Assembly (NCBI GenBank): GCA_041650255.1
Contig: JBAZLL010000004.1
Location: forward strand, 60,820 to 124,819
Origin: 1-14-0-10-45-29 sp041650255
GTDB taxonomy: Archaea; Micrarchaeota; Micrarchaeia; Anstonellales; Anstonellaceae
Reading direction: 5' to 3'
DNA length: 64,000 nucleotides
Positions within the stretch are counted from its first letter, which is position 1. Each line of letters starts with the position of its first letter. Below are positions 36,268 to 44,402 of this stretch, piece by piece. Made by a program: the position numbers and the translations under genes. Below the pieces are notes generated by a model. It was not told the origin of the DNA. It was given only the letters and a program-made list of their open reading frames with translations, and searched no databases.

Positions 36268-36969
36268 GTGGGAATTGAGAAAAAATTTGTTGAGGAAGCA
36301 ATAATTCGCTACCAGGTTTCAAAATATTTGGAGACAGAACTTGACCGCGCGGGCTTTACTCATGTTGACATTCAGCGAACTCCGATGGTAACAAGGATCG
36401 GTGTGGAAGTTACAAACCCTGGACGAGTTATCGGAAAGAAAGGAAAAACAATTCGCGACCTCACGGATAACATTGCAAAGATGTTTCACATAGAAAATCC
36501 GCAAATTTCGGTAAGCGAATCAAAGCAACCGGAGCTTGAACCAAGGCTAGTTGCAAAGAAAGTTTGCAGGTTTATCGAGATGGGCAAAAAGCCGCGTGCA
36601 ATTTTGCACTCCGCACTGCGTGACATAATGTCTGCAGGCGCACTCGGTGGAGAAGTTGTCGCGTCAGGAAAATTGGCGGCAAAAGGCGGGCGTTCAAAAT
36701 CATTCCGCGTTTCTGCGGGTTATATGCCAAAAGCAGGCGAGCCGGCAAGGCTTGTTCGCCGAGCCCATGTAACTGCATATCCAAAAGCAGGTGCAATCGG
36801 CGTGCTTGTGAGCATTGTGATGCCCGGAACAGTTTTCCCGGATAAGAAAACAATTACAGAAGTTGAAATTCCAAACATCATTAGAAAGGCAGAAGATGTG
36901 CTTGCCCCGCAAGACAAGGATTTGGCAAAACGCATCAAAATGAAAACAACTGAAAACAAGGCGGCATAA
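36268..36969 (+). CDS. rps3: 30S ribosomal protein S3 (uS3)
   Basis: S3 binds at the mRNA entry site. The 233-residue protein has a KH domain with the GxxG loop GRVIGKKGKTIRDL (about residues 52-65) and the C-terminal S3 domain (GAIGVLVSIVMPG). The start is GTG at 36268, the only suitable frame start; AGGGTG lies upstream. Confidence 0.97.
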   Translation: MGIEKKFVEEAIIRYQVSKYLETELDRAGFTHVDIQRTPMVTRIGVEVTNPGRVIGKKGKTIRDLTDNIAKMFHIENPQISVSESKQPELEPRLVAKKVCRFIEMGKKPRAILHSALRDIMSAGALGGEVVASGKLAAKGGRSKSFRVSAGYMPKAGEPARLVRRAHVTAYPKAGAIGVLVSIVMPGTVFPDKKTITEVEIPNIIRKAEDVLAPQDKDLAKRIKMKTTENKAA

Positions 36970-36980
36970 AGGTTTTGTTT

Positions 36981-37271
36981 ATGGCAATAATAAAAAAGAA
37001 GGATTTACATTCGATGGCTCCCGAAGCGCTTGATGCCAAGCTCTTTGAGGTTAGGCGCGAGCTTAATCACGAGAGAGGAATGGTTGCAAGCGGAGGCAGG
37101 GCTCAAAATCCCGGCAAAATACGCGAGCTTAGAAAAACAGTCGCGAGGATACTCACATTGCTCTCCCGCAAAAAATCAAGAGGGCAAAGTGATAAAACCC
37201 CTAAAAGCGCCAGTATTTCAGCCGGAAAGTCGGCAGGCGGGAAAACCCAGTCTGTCCCGGCAAAAAAATGA
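36981..37271 (+). CDS. rpl29: 50S ribosomal protein L29 (uL29) with tail
   Basis: L29 is a small helical protein near the tunnel exit. The 96-residue protein has the family core in residues 5-65, including LHSMAPEALDAKLFEVRRELNHERG and PGKIRELRKTVARILT. About 30 Lys/Ser/Gly-rich residues (KSRGQSDKTPKSASISAGK) follow as a tail; normal L29 is about 65-70. The ATG at 36981 follows rps3 after 11 nt. Confidence 0.94.
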   Translation: MAIIKKKDLHSMAPEALDAKLFEVRRELNHERGMVASGGRAQNPGKIRELRKTVARILTLLSRKKSRGQSDKTPKSASISAGKSAGGKTQSVPAKK

Positions 37272-37283
37272 GGTGAAATGTAA

Positions 37284-37598
37284 GTGGGGAATATCTTTCC
37301 AAAAGACGACCTGATGAAGGAAATCATCTCGGACGCGATAGAGAAAGAAGATGTCCGATTAAGGGTATATGCGACAAAAAAGAGGTTCAAAAAACTGGTA
37401 ACCGTGATAGAAGGCCTTGACAAAGACAAGCTTGATGAGACCGCAAAAGGGCTCAAGAGCAAGCTTGCCTGCGGCGGGACCGTGAAAGATGGGCTTGTAA
37501 TCTTGCAGGGAAATCATATCCTCAAAATAAAAGGATTTTTGGTTTCTTTCGGATACGATCCGGAATCAATCACCGTGGTGCCGGGGTTTGTAAAGTAA
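37284..37598 (+). CDS. Translation initiation factor aIF1 (SUI1 family)
   Basis: aIF1 monitors start-codon selection on the small subunit. The 104-residue protein has the SUI1 fold: VTVIEGLDKDKLDETAKGLKSKLACGGTVKDG and LQGNHILKIKGFLVSFG, with the KSKLACGGTVKDG decoding loop. It starts with GTG at 37284 behind AGGTGA. A SUI1 gene between L29 and Rnp1 is a known archaeal arrangement. Confidence 0.95.
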   Translation: MGNIFPKDDLMKEIISDAIEKEDVRLRVYATKKRFKKLVTVIEGLDKDKLDETAKGLKSKLACGGTVKDGLVILQGNHILKIKGFLVSFGYDPESITVVPGFVK

Positions 37599-37607
37599 GC
37601 TGATAAA

Positions 37608-37880
37608 ATGGATGTGGTAATGGTTCAGGAATGGATTGGGCTCAAAGTCAAAATAATCTCGTCAACAAATCCGAACAATATCGGATTGGAAGGCGAAATT
37701 GTTGATGAGACTCTGAATACAATTTGTGTCCTGACTAAAAAAAATGAAAGAAAAACCGTTGCAAAAAAAGGCGCGCGTGCCAAAATAATTTCCTCGGGCA
37801 GTATGCTCGAGCTTGGCGATGCGATTATGCGCCCCCAAGATAGAAGCAAACGGCTGTACAAAAAAATAATTGATGGATGA
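37608..37880 (+). CDS. rnp1: RNase P protein component 1 (Pop4/Rpp29)
   Basis: Rnp1 is a protein subunit of archaeal RNase P, which cleaves 5' leaders from tRNA precursors. The 90-residue protein has the Sm-like beta barrel seen in Rpp29: EWIGLKVKIISSTNPNNIGLEGEIVDET and RSKRLYKKI at the end. Start at 37608 or the in-frame ATG at 37620 are both possible. Its stop overlaps the start region of rps17, so translation is probably coupled. Confidence 0.93.
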   Translation: MDVVMVQEWIGLKVKIISSTNPNNIGLEGEIVDETLNTICVLTKKNERKTVAKKGARAKIISSGSMLELGDAIMRPQDRSKRLYKKIIDG

Positions 37881-37884
37881 TAAC

Positions 37885-38373
37885 ATGACTGATGTTGGCA
37901 AAAGACCGTTCTCAAAAAGAGGATTTATCGTTAGAGGCGTGGTAGTTTCGGACAGGGCAAAAAGGACTTGCACAGTTCAGCGAGACTTGGTAACCTATGT
38001 TCCAAAATACAAACGATATGCCCGCAAAATTTCAAAAATCGCGGCGCATAACCCCGACGAAATCGGAGCTCGCGTGGGCGACGTGGTCGAGATTGCCGAA
38101 TGCAGACGAATTTCAAAAACAAAAGCATGGATAGTCACAAGCATCGTGCAGAGAGGACAGGGGCACATAATGCCCGGACAGGTAAAGGTTCGCGATGAAG
38201 ATCAGAAAATGCACAGGCGCAAACACGGCGGAGAGTCGGAGCGCAGTGCAAAACAGCACAAACAAGCTGCAAACTCCGAACAGGAGAGCGAAGAGCTCCC
38301 AAAAAGAGATGTGCACAAAAAAGTTCACGAAGCAAAAGCGCAGAAAAAAACAGAAGAAGAAAATGTTGAGTGA
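37885..38373 (+). CDS. rps17: 30S ribosomal protein S17 (uS17) with charged tail
   Basis: S17 binds 16S rRNA early in assembly. The 162-residue protein contains the archaeal S17 core in residues 10-105 (GFIVRGVVVSDRAKRTCTVQRD, GDVVEIAECRRISKTKAWIV). A charged tail of about 55 residues (EDQKMHRRKHGGESERSAKQ) follows. Typical S17 is about 110. The ATG at 37885 follows GGATGAT; ATG 37873 is an alternative overlapping rnp1. Confidence 0.93.
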   Translation: MTDVGKRPFSKRGFIVRGVVVSDRAKRTCTVQRDLVTYVPKYKRYARKISKIAAHNPDEIGARVGDVVEIAECRRISKTKAWIVTSIVQRGQGHIMPGQVKVRDEDQKMHRRKHGGESERSAKQHKQAANSEQESEELPKRDVHKKVHEAKAQKKTEEENVE

Positions 38374-38378
38374 TTGTT

Positions 38379-38777
38379 ATGAAGGGATTAGGCTCGTCAG
38401 TCTCAAAATGTTTGCAAGTGGGCTCACGCCTTGTGTGCAATGACAATTCCGGCGCAAAGATTGTGCAAATAATCGGAATAATTGGTGCGAAAGCAAAATA
38501 TTCCATGGTACCAAAAGCGGGCGTCGCGGACGTAGTGATAGTGGCGGTCAAAAAAGGCAACACTGCACAAAAAGGTAAAGTGTTGCGCGCAGTTATCGTA
38601 AGGCAGAGAAAAATGTATCGCCGCTCAAACGGAATGCGAATATGCTTTGAAGATAATGCAGCAGTCATTGTGGATGATTCGGGTCTTCCAATAGGTTCGG
38701 AAATAAAAGGTGCGATCGCAAGGGAAGTTTCAGACAGGTTCCCAAAGGTTGCGGCTATCGCTCCAGCAGTCGTATAA
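38379..38777 (+). CDS. rpl14: 50S ribosomal protein L14 (uL14)
   Basis: L14 forms an inter-subunit bridge near the factor-binding side. The 132-residue protein has the family motifs LVCNDNSGAKIVQIIGI, ADVVIVAVKKGNTAQKGKV and CFEDNAAVIVDDSG. GTGATTGTT precedes the ATG at 38379, overlapping the rps17 stop. Confidence 0.98.
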   Translation: MKGLGSSVSKCLQVGSRLVCNDNSGAKIVQIIGIIGAKAKYSMVPKAGVADVVIVAVKKGNTAQKGKVLRAVIVRQRKMYRRSNGMRICFEDNAAVIVDDSGLPIGSEIKGAIAREVSDRFPKVAAIAPAVV

Positions 38778-38789
38778 AAGGTGCTTTTA

Positions 38790-39188
38790 ATGAAGAAAAC
38801 AGTTCAGGCAAGAAAACAGCGCAAGGCGCGCTACGATGCTCCAATGCACATCAGGAAAAAACTCATGAACGTGCACGTTTCAAAATCATTGCGCGCAAAG
38901 CTTGGAACAACCAGGCGTTCAATGCTTGTGAAAAAGGGCGACAAGGTAAAAGTGACAACTGGAAAATACAAGGGCAAATCAGGTCCTGTAATGGAAGCCG
39001 ATTATTCAAGCCTCAAGGTTTATGTTGAAGGCGTGGTGGTAAAAAACTCAAAAGGAATCGAAAAGCTTGTTCCTATGCAGCCATCAAATCTTGAAATTCT
39101 TGAGGGAGATTTCAACAGCAAGGACAGAAAAGCAATGCTTGAACGCTCTACCAAATTGGCGGCATCAGGTGTTGCAAAGAAAGGATGA
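38790..39188 (+). CDS. rpl24: 50S ribosomal protein L24 (uL24)
   Basis: L24 starts large-subunit assembly by binding the 5' end of 23S rRNA. The 132-residue protein has the archaeal N-terminal region RYDAPMHIRKKLMNVHVSKSLR, the KOW motif VKKGDKVKVTTGKYKGKSG and a VEGVVVKNSKG strand. GGTGCTTTTA precedes the ATG at 38790. Confidence 0.97.
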   Translation: MKKTVQARKQRKARYDAPMHIRKKLMNVHVSKSLRAKLGTTRRSMLVKKGDKVKVTTGKYKGKSGPVMEADYSSLKVYVEGVVVKNSKGIEKLVPMQPSNLEILEGDFNSKDRKAMLERSTKLAASGVAKKG

Positions 39189-39193
39189 TGCTT

Positions 39194-39898
39194 ATGGCAA
39201 AGAAGGGAAAATCATATCACACAAAAAGAATCGCGATTTCGCGCCATCTTCCAGTTAAGGGAAGAAAAAACATCTCATGGATAAAGACTCCATGTCCTGG
39301 TCCGCATTCTGCGAAGTTGAGCACCAGCTTACTTGCGCTATTGCGTGACGAGCTTGGACTCTGTGCAGACTCGCGCGAGGCGAAATTGATATTAAATTCA
39401 GGGCAGATTCTTGTGGATTCAAAGAAAGTTAATGACTTGAAAAGACCGATAGGAATGATGGACATAATTTCATCTCCATCTTCAAAGCAGTACTGGAGAA
39501 TGCAAAATGATTCTGGTGTCCTTAGGTCAAAAGAAATCAGCAAAGAGGAAGCAGGATTCAAATATTGCAAAGTCGTCGTAAAAAAATCAAGCTCAGGTGC
39601 GAAATTCATAGTTACATTGCACGATGGAAGGAACATGATTGTGGATAACCAGGTAAAATCCGGTTCAACTCTCAAACTTTCTCTGCCAAGCTTTAAGATG
39701 GAAAAAATGCTTCCACTCTCACCCGGCTCAAAGTGCTTTGTGTTCTTTGGAAAACACGCAGGGAAAATCGCAAAACTTGAGAAGATAGAGTCTCGAGCAG
39801 GTTCAATGCCTGACCAGGCAATGCTTGAGCACAAGGATGGCGCATTCACAACGCTTGCAAAATATCTCATGGCTATTGATGATGGCTTTGGGAACTAA
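39194..39898 (+). CDS. rps4e: 30S ribosomal protein S4e (eS4)
   Basis: S4e occurs only in archaea and eukaryotes. The 234-residue protein has the N-terminal HTKRIAISRHLPVKGRK region, an S4-like RNA-binding part (SREAKLILNSGQILVDSKKVND), the central S4e domain and a KOW-like segment CFVFFGKHAGKIAKLEKI. The ATG at 39194 follows GGATGATGCTT at the rpl24 stop. Confidence 0.97.
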   Translation: MAKKGKSYHTKRIAISRHLPVKGRKNISWIKTPCPGPHSAKLSTSLLALLRDELGLCADSREAKLILNSGQILVDSKKVNDLKRPIGMMDIISSPSSKQYWRMQNDSGVLRSKEISKEEAGFKYCKVVVKKSSSGAKFIVTLHDGRNMIVDNQVKSGSTLKLSLPSFKMEKMLPLSPGSKCFVFFGKHAGKIAKLEKIESRAGSMPDQAMLEHKDGAFTTLAKYLMAIDDGFGN

Positions 39899-39912
39899 GA
39901 GTACTGATTGAC

Positions 39913-40470
39913 ATGGCAGATAAAACTTCAACCAAAAAATCCGAAGCGCCAAAAGCGCAAAACCCGATGCGGGGGGTGGTGATTGACAAAGTCACACTCA
40001 ATATCGGCGTAGGCGAAGCAGGGCAGGAGCTTGAGAATGCAAAAACTTTGCTTGAGCGGCTCTCCGGGTGCACTGCGATTGAAACGCGTGCGAAGATTCG
40101 AAACCCCGTCTTTCACATAAGAAAGGGCGATCCGATCGGCGCGAAGACAACACTACGCGGAGATAATGCAATAGAATTTGTGAAAAAGGCGCTTAAAGTG
40201 CGCGATTATACTCTCTCATCACGTGTGTTTGACACACTTGGAAATTTCAATTTCGGAGTTCCGGAATATATTGAATTTCCTGGTGCAAAATATGATCCGA
40301 AAATCGGAATCATAGGTTTTGATGTCTGCATTACTCTTAAGCGAAAGGGCGGATGGAGAGTCATAAAACGAAGATATGCAAAATCAAAGATTTCGAAATC
40401 GCACAGATTGTCAAAAGAGGACGGCATGCGTTTTGCACGCGAAGTGCTTGGCGCAAAAGTTGTTGAGTGA
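39913..40470 (+). CDS. rpl5: 50S ribosomal protein L5 (uL5)
   Basis: L5 binds 5S rRNA and contacts the P-site tRNA. The 185-residue protein has archaeal L5 features: IDKVTLNIGVGEAGQELENAKTLLERLSG, KGDPIGAKTTLRGD and FGVPEYIEFPGAKYDPKIGI. It begins with about 15 extra charged residues (ADKTSTKKSEAPKAQ) before the usual start. Confidence 0.97.
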   Translation: MADKTSTKKSEAPKAQNPMRGVVIDKVTLNIGVGEAGQELENAKTLLERLSGCTAIETRAKIRNPVFHIRKGDPIGAKTTLRGDNAIEFVKKALKVRDYTLSSRVFDTLGNFNFGVPEYIEFPGAKYDPKIGIIGFDVCITLKRKGGWRVIKRRYAKSKISKSHRLSKEDGMRFAREVLGAKVVE

Positions 40471-40481
40471 ATGGTGATACT

Positions 40482-40658
40482 TTGAGCAACAAGAAAAACA
40501 AAAAGAAACTCCCGTTTGAGTACAAAAAGAAGGGCAAAGGCAGAAGAAAATGCCGAATAACCCACAATGCAAAGGGAATAATTCGCTCTTACGGACTGCA
40601 ACTCTCAAGAAGAGAGTTTAGGGACATCGCCGAGCAGATCGGGTTTCGCAAATATTAA
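40482..40658 (+). CDS. rps14: 30S ribosomal protein S14 (uS14), zinc ligands lost
   Basis: S14 sits in the small-subunit head. The 58-residue protein keeps the archaeal layout (KGKGRRKCRI, GIIRSYGLQLSRREFRDIAEQIGF), but the zinc ribbon is broken. The usual CxxC...CxxC pattern reads CRIT...SRRE, so only the first cysteine remains. The start is TTG at 40482 behind GGTGAT; a GTG at 40467 lies inside rpl5. The gene is positioned as in all archaea, between L5 and S8. Confidence 0.93.
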   Translation: MSNKKNKKKLPFEYKKKGKGRRKCRITHNAKGIIRSYGLQLSRREFRDIAEQIGFRKY

Positions 40659-40676
40659 ACTTGAGGGATGAGATTT

Positions 40677-41063
40677 ATGTCAAATGATTTGCTTGCAGAT
40701 GCGTTGAACACGATAAAGACCCACGAGGTCAGCGGAAAACCCGAATGCGAAGTAAGGCCGTCAAAAATCGTGCGCGAGACGCTCAAGATTTTACAGTCCA
40801 AGGGCTTTATCGGTGATTTTGAATATGTTGACCAAGGCTACAGCGGATTTTTCCGCGTAAAGCTTCTTGGCAAGGTAAACAAATGTGGCGCCATTAAGCC
40901 AAGATACCCGATAAAAAAAACCGAATGGGTTGAATGGGAACAGAAATTTATCCCCGGAATGGGATTCGGAATACTCATCGTGAGTACCCCGAACGGACTC
41001 ATGACAAACGAAGAGGCAAAAAAAGAAAACCTTGGTGGAAGGCTTATTGCTTACATCTATTAA
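40677..41063 (+). CDS. rps8: 30S ribosomal protein S8 (uS8)
   Basis: S8 binds the central domain of 16S rRNA. The 128-residue protein begins NDLLADALNTIKTHEVSGKPECEV and ends with the conserved MGFGILIVSTPNGLMTNEEAKKENLGGRLIAYIY pattern in broken form, including ISTP/NGLMT. GATGAGATTT precedes the ATG at 40677. Confidence 0.97.
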   Translation: MSNDLLADALNTIKTHEVSGKPECEVRPSKIVRETLKILQSKGFIGDFEYVDQGYSGFFRVKLLGKVNKCGAIKPRYPIKKTEWVEWEQKFIPGMGFGILIVSTPNGLMTNEEAKKENLGGRLIAYIY

Positions 41064-41072
41064 GTGATTTTT

Positions 41073-41585
41073 ATGGCAAACTCAAAGATTGCAATTCAGA
41101 GTGTCATTGTTCCGCCCGAAGTGAAACTTCAGCTTGAAAACGGCGTGTTTTCGGCAAGCGGCGCAAAAGGCAAGGTGCAAAAAAAGCTTGCAATGCGCGG
41201 GCTTGAAATGTCGTTGAAAAATGGCAAGGTGGAAATAAAGGGCGGTTTGCGCGAAGCAACTACTGCTTCAAAGCACATTATCAACATGATAGAAGGTTGC
41301 AAAAACGGATATTCCCAGAAGATGAAAGTCATTCACGCGCATTTTCCAATGTCGCTTGAGATAAAAGGCAAAACAGTTGTGATAAAGAATTTCATCGGCG
41401 AGAGGAAACCCCGCGTTGCAAATATTGCGGGCGATACAAAAGTAGATGTAAAAGGCGCAGATATTGTGGTCTCTGGTCCGAGTAAGGATGATATGACTCA
41501 GACGGTTGCAAACCTGCGCATCGCAACAAAAATCAAGGTGCATGATTCCCGTGTATTTCAGGATGGCATCTATCCAATAGATTAG
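41073..41585 (+). CDS. rpl6: 50S ribosomal protein L6 (uL6)
   Basis: L6 lies near the sarcin-ricin loop and factor-binding site. The 170-residue protein has two similar alpha/beta domains, with KGKVQKKLAMRGLEMS in the first and VIKNFIGERKPRVANI in the second, and ends RVFQDGIYPID as archaeal L6 proteins do. GTGATTTTT precedes the ATG at 41073. Confidence 0.97.
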   Translation: MANSKIAIQSVIVPPEVKLQLENGVFSASGAKGKVQKKLAMRGLEMSLKNGKVEIKGGLREATTASKHIINMIEGCKNGYSQKMKVIHAHFPMSLEIKGKTVVIKNFIGERKPRVANIAGDTKVDVKGADIVVSGPSKDDMTQTVANLRIATKIKVHDSRVFQDGIYPID

Positions 41586-41595
41586 GTGAACGTTT

Positions 41596-42045
41596 ATGCC
41601 CACTAAAAAAACAAAACCAAAGTTTCTAAGGCCCAACTATGGACGCTCTTCACGCGCCCGCATAAAAGGGAACTGGAGAATGCCCAGAGGAACGGACAAC
41701 AAGAAAAGACAGAAAATAAGGCACATGGGTTTCTCGCCTTCAATCGGATATGGACAAGACAAACGCATCAAATATGATCACCCCCGAGGGGCAAACGAAG
41801 TGTTTGTGCAAAATCTTTCTCAGCTTCCATCTGAAAAGGGCTCGCTCGTGAGAATTGCAGCCGGAGTCGGAAGAAAGCTTAGGACACAGATCGAAGAGCA
41901 GGCAAAAAAGAATGGTCTTTTGGTTCTTAACCCAAAAATAAACCGGCAGACATTTGTTCGCCCGCAGATAAAACAGAAAAAGTTCGTGAAACGGGTTAGA
42001 AAAGGTAGTGCGAAAGTTGGTGCAACAGACAAAACCAAAAATTAA
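41596..42045 (+). CDS. rpl32e: 50S ribosomal protein L32e (eL32)
   Basis: L32e is a basic archaeal/eukaryotic protein of the large subunit. The 149-residue protein contains FLRPNYGRSSRARIKGNWRMPRG in broken form, with the family motifs WRMPRGTDNKKRQ and GFSPSIGYGQDKR, and ends in a basic tail. It follows rpl6 after 10 nt. Confidence 0.96.
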   Translation: MPTKKTKPKFLRPNYGRSSRARIKGNWRMPRGTDNKKRQKIRHMGFSPSIGYGQDKRIKYDHPRGANEVFVQNLSQLPSEKGSLVRIAAGVGRKLRTQIEEQAKKNGLLVLNPKINRQTFVRPQIKQKKFVKRVRKGSAKVGATDKTKN

Positions 42046-42057
42046 AATGTGATATTT

Positions 42058-42528
42058 ATGACAGACGCGACAATTCGAAGGCTTGCAGCATCCATTATCG
42101 GAATCGGCGAGTCCAAAATCTGGCTTGATCCAAACGCAAGGGACAAAATTTCCGAGGCGCTTACACGTGACGACGTGCGCGCTCTCATAAAAGACGGCGT
42201 AATAAAAGCTATGCCCCGAATGGGCGTTTGCAGATTACGTGCAAGAATAAAATCTGAAGGAAAGAAAGTCGGGCGAAGAACCGGTCACGGAAGCAGAAAG
42301 GGCTCAAGGTCTGCAAGGCAGGGGCCAAAAAGTGTATGGATGGCAAAAGTGCGCGCCCAACGCTCGCTTCTATCCTCGCTTGTAGCAGAAGGAAAACTTG
42401 ACAAATCGCATTCAAAGCAGATTTACATGAAAATAAAAGGCAATTCTTTCAGGGGAAGGCAGAACCTTGTGAATTACTTGAAAGAAAACGACCTGATTGC
42501 CTCAGATGTGAAGGCGGCGAAAAAATAA
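42058..42528 (+). CDS. rpl19e: 50S ribosomal protein L19e (eL19)
   Basis: L19e is a long helical protein bridging the subunits. The 156-residue protein has RRLAASIIGIGESKIWLDP, the turn LIKDGVIKAMPRMGVCRLRAR and the basic GRRTGHGSRKGSRSARQG segment, all typical. GTGATATTT precedes the ATG at 42058. Confidence 0.97.
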   Translation: MTDATIRRLAASIIGIGESKIWLDPNARDKISEALTRDDVRALIKDGVIKAMPRMGVCRLRARIKSEGKKVGRRTGHGSRKGSRSARQGPKSVWMAKVRAQRSLLSSLVAEGKLDKSHSKQIYMKIKGNSFRGRQNLVNYLKENDLIASDVKAAKK

Positions 42529-42545
42529 ATTGAGTGATGATTATT

Positions 42546-43127
42546 ATGGGAAAAGCAACAGGACCAATATTTAAGGTGCCTTTTAGAAGAAGGCGTGAAA
42601 ACCGAACAAACTATACAAAGAGGCTTGCGATGATTAAGTCAGACAAGCCCAGGTTTGTAGCAAGGCAAAGCAATAAGGGAATGATTATTCATCTTGTGCA
42701 ATTCAGCGAGAAAGGCGACAAAACTTTAGTGCTTGCAAAATCGGGCGAGCTTTCGGCACATGGATGGATGCCGCAGGCAAATACTCCTACCGCATATCTT
42801 ACTGGTGCGCTTGCCGCAAAGAAGGCATTGCAGAAGGGAATAAAGCATGCGCATCTTGATATCGGTATGGCAACTGCAAGCAAAGGCAGAATTTTGTTTG
42901 CGGCTGCGCTTGGTGCAAAGGATGCAGGTCTTGATATCATTGTTCCTGACACTCTTTTGGACAAGAAGAGGATAAACGGCTCGCACATTTCAGATTATGC
43001 TTCAAAGCTCTACGGAGAGGACAAGAAGAAATTCGAATCCACATTCTCCATGTACATACTCAAAAATGTCGATGTAAGAAATCTGCCAAAAATATTTGAG
43101 CAGGTAAAGGGCAAAATTCTCGGGTGA
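42546..43127 (+). CDS. rpl18: 50S ribosomal protein L18 (uL18)
   Basis: L18 binds 5S rRNA together with L5. The 193-residue archaeal-type protein contains FRRRRENRTNYTKRLAMIKSDKPR in broken form, LTGALAAKKALQKGIKHAHLDIG and a C-terminal domain with RINGSHISDYASKL. GAGTGATGATTATT precedes the ATG at 42546. Confidence 0.97.
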   Translation: MGKATGPIFKVPFRRRRENRTNYTKRLAMIKSDKPRFVARQSNKGMIIHLVQFSEKGDKTLVLAKSGELSAHGWMPQANTPTAYLTGALAAKKALQKGIKHAHLDIGMATASKGRILFAAALGAKDAGLDIIVPDTLLDKKRINGSHISDYASKLYGEDKKKFESTFSMYILKNVDVRNLPKIFEQVKGKILG

Positions 43128-43131
43128 ATAG

Positions 43132-43902
43132 ATGGCTTTCGGTGGACGTTCAAAAAGAAGGGAAAAAGAATCCAGCTTTAATGCGGATAATTGGAGCCCT
43201 AAGTCAAGCATTGGCGTTAAGGTCAAGGCTCGCGAAATTTCCTCAATAGAGGAAATATATGACTTGGGAAAACCAATTCTTGAGGCAGAGATAGTGGATT
43301 TTTTGCTTCCAAATCTTTCATCTGAAACATTGGAAATAAAAAGCACGCAAAGAATGACTGACTGTGGTCGCAAAATGCAATTCCGCGCAATTGTACTTGT
43401 CGGCGACAAGAATGGGCATTTTGGAATCGGCGCGGGAAAAAGCGAGGAAGTAAGACCTGCGATTGAAAATGCATCTAAGAATGCGCGCAGAAATATTATT
43501 TGTGTTCCAAGAGGAAACGGCTCATGGGAAGACAAGTCAAAATCTCCACACAGCATTCCGATACAAGTAATCGGCAAAAACGGCTCTGTTGAGGTCGTGA
43601 TAAAGCCGGCACCACGAGGAGTGGGGCTAGCTGCAAATCCGATTGTGAGAAAAGTACTTTCATATGCAGGAATAAAAAATGCGTGGTCATTCTCAAGAGG
43701 GCGCACAAGAAATATTTACAATATGTCAATGGCTGTCGCAAACGCCCTTTCATCGCTTAACTCCATGAAATACAATGGAGACTGGAGCGAGATGGGCTCA
43801 AAAGGCGAGGATGTAGCAAAAATGCGCGGCGTGGTACAAGAGAGCAAAGATGATGCGCAAGACGGCAAGCAGCCGGCAATTGTTGCAGAGGATAGCTCGT
43901 AA
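43132..43902 (+). CDS. rps5: 30S ribosomal protein S5 (uS5) with tail
   Basis: S5 takes part in decoding accuracy and mRNA unwinding. The 256-residue protein has the N-terminal RNA-binding fold (MTDCGRKMQFRAIVLVGDKNGHFGIG), the second domain VIKPAPRGVGLAANPIVRKVLSYAGI and the archaeal ending SFSRGRTRNIYNMSMAVANAL. About 35 acidic residues follow. It follows rpl18 by 4 nt. Confidence 0.97.
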   Translation: MAFGGRSKRREKESSFNADNWSPKSSIGVKVKAREISSIEEIYDLGKPILEAEIVDFLLPNLSSETLEIKSTQRMTDCGRKMQFRAIVLVGDKNGHFGIGAGKSEEVRPAIENASKNARRNIICVPRGNGSWEDKSKSPHSIPIQVIGKNGSVEVVIKPAPRGVGLAANPIVRKVLSYAGIKNAWSFSRGRTRNIYNMSMAVANALSSLNSMKYNGDWSEMGSKGEDVAKMRGVVQESKDDAQDGKQPAIVAEDSS

Positions 43903-43928
43903 AATAATACGATTGTAATGTGATTAAT

Positions 43929-44384
43929 ATGTCTGAAAAAACCAATCAAAATCTTTTGGCACTTATCCGCATAAGAGGATTGAGCGGGCTAAACCCAAAG
44001 AGAAAAAGCACAATGGTGATGCTTAATCTTAAGCGCTCAAACCAGGCAACGCTGGTGCATCTCAACCCATCTTATGCAGGGATGCTTACAGAATGCAAGG
44101 ATTACGTTACATGGGGCCCAATCAGCAGGGACGTTTTGATAAAACTGCTTGCAAAGAGGGCAACGGTTGGGAAGAAAAAACTAAATACTCTTAAGACCGA
44201 GCCTGAGATTGAAAAAATCGCGGACGAGCTTATCGGCGGAAAAACGCTAAAGGAGCTTGAAATAAACCGCAGCATCAGGCTCACTCCTCCATCTGGTGGA
44301 TGGAAAAATAAAAAGCGCCGTGTTCCGCAAGGAGACCTCGGTCCCAGAGAATCAATTGATGATGTCATAAGAAGAATGATATAA
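43929..44384 (+). CDS. rpl30: 50S ribosomal protein L30 (uL30)
   Basis: The archaeal form of L30 is longer than the bacterial one. The 151-residue protein has LLALIRIRGLSGLNPKRKSTMVMLNLKRSNQATLV in broken form and the C-terminal INRSIRLTPPSGGWKNKKRRVPQGDLG region that is diagnostic for archaeal L30/L7. GTGATTAAT precedes the ATG at 43929. Confidence 0.96.
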   Translation: MSEKTNQNLLALIRIRGLSGLNPKRKSTMVMLNLKRSNQATLVHLNPSYAGMLTECKDYVTWGPISRDVLIKLLAKRATVGKKKLNTLKTEPEIEKIADELIGGKTLKELEINRSIRLTPPSGGWKNKKRRVPQGDLGPRESIDDVIRRMI

Positions 44385-44402
44385 AATTAAGATGTGGTTG
44401 CG

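Noticed and set aside
39217..39870. 217-codon frame opposite rps4e
   Set aside because: It lies wholly antisense to a certain ribosomal gene and its composition mirrors that gene's codon pattern.
43002..43706. 234-codon frame opposite rpl18 and rps5
   Set aside because: Antisense shadow of two certain ribosomal genes with no independent signals.
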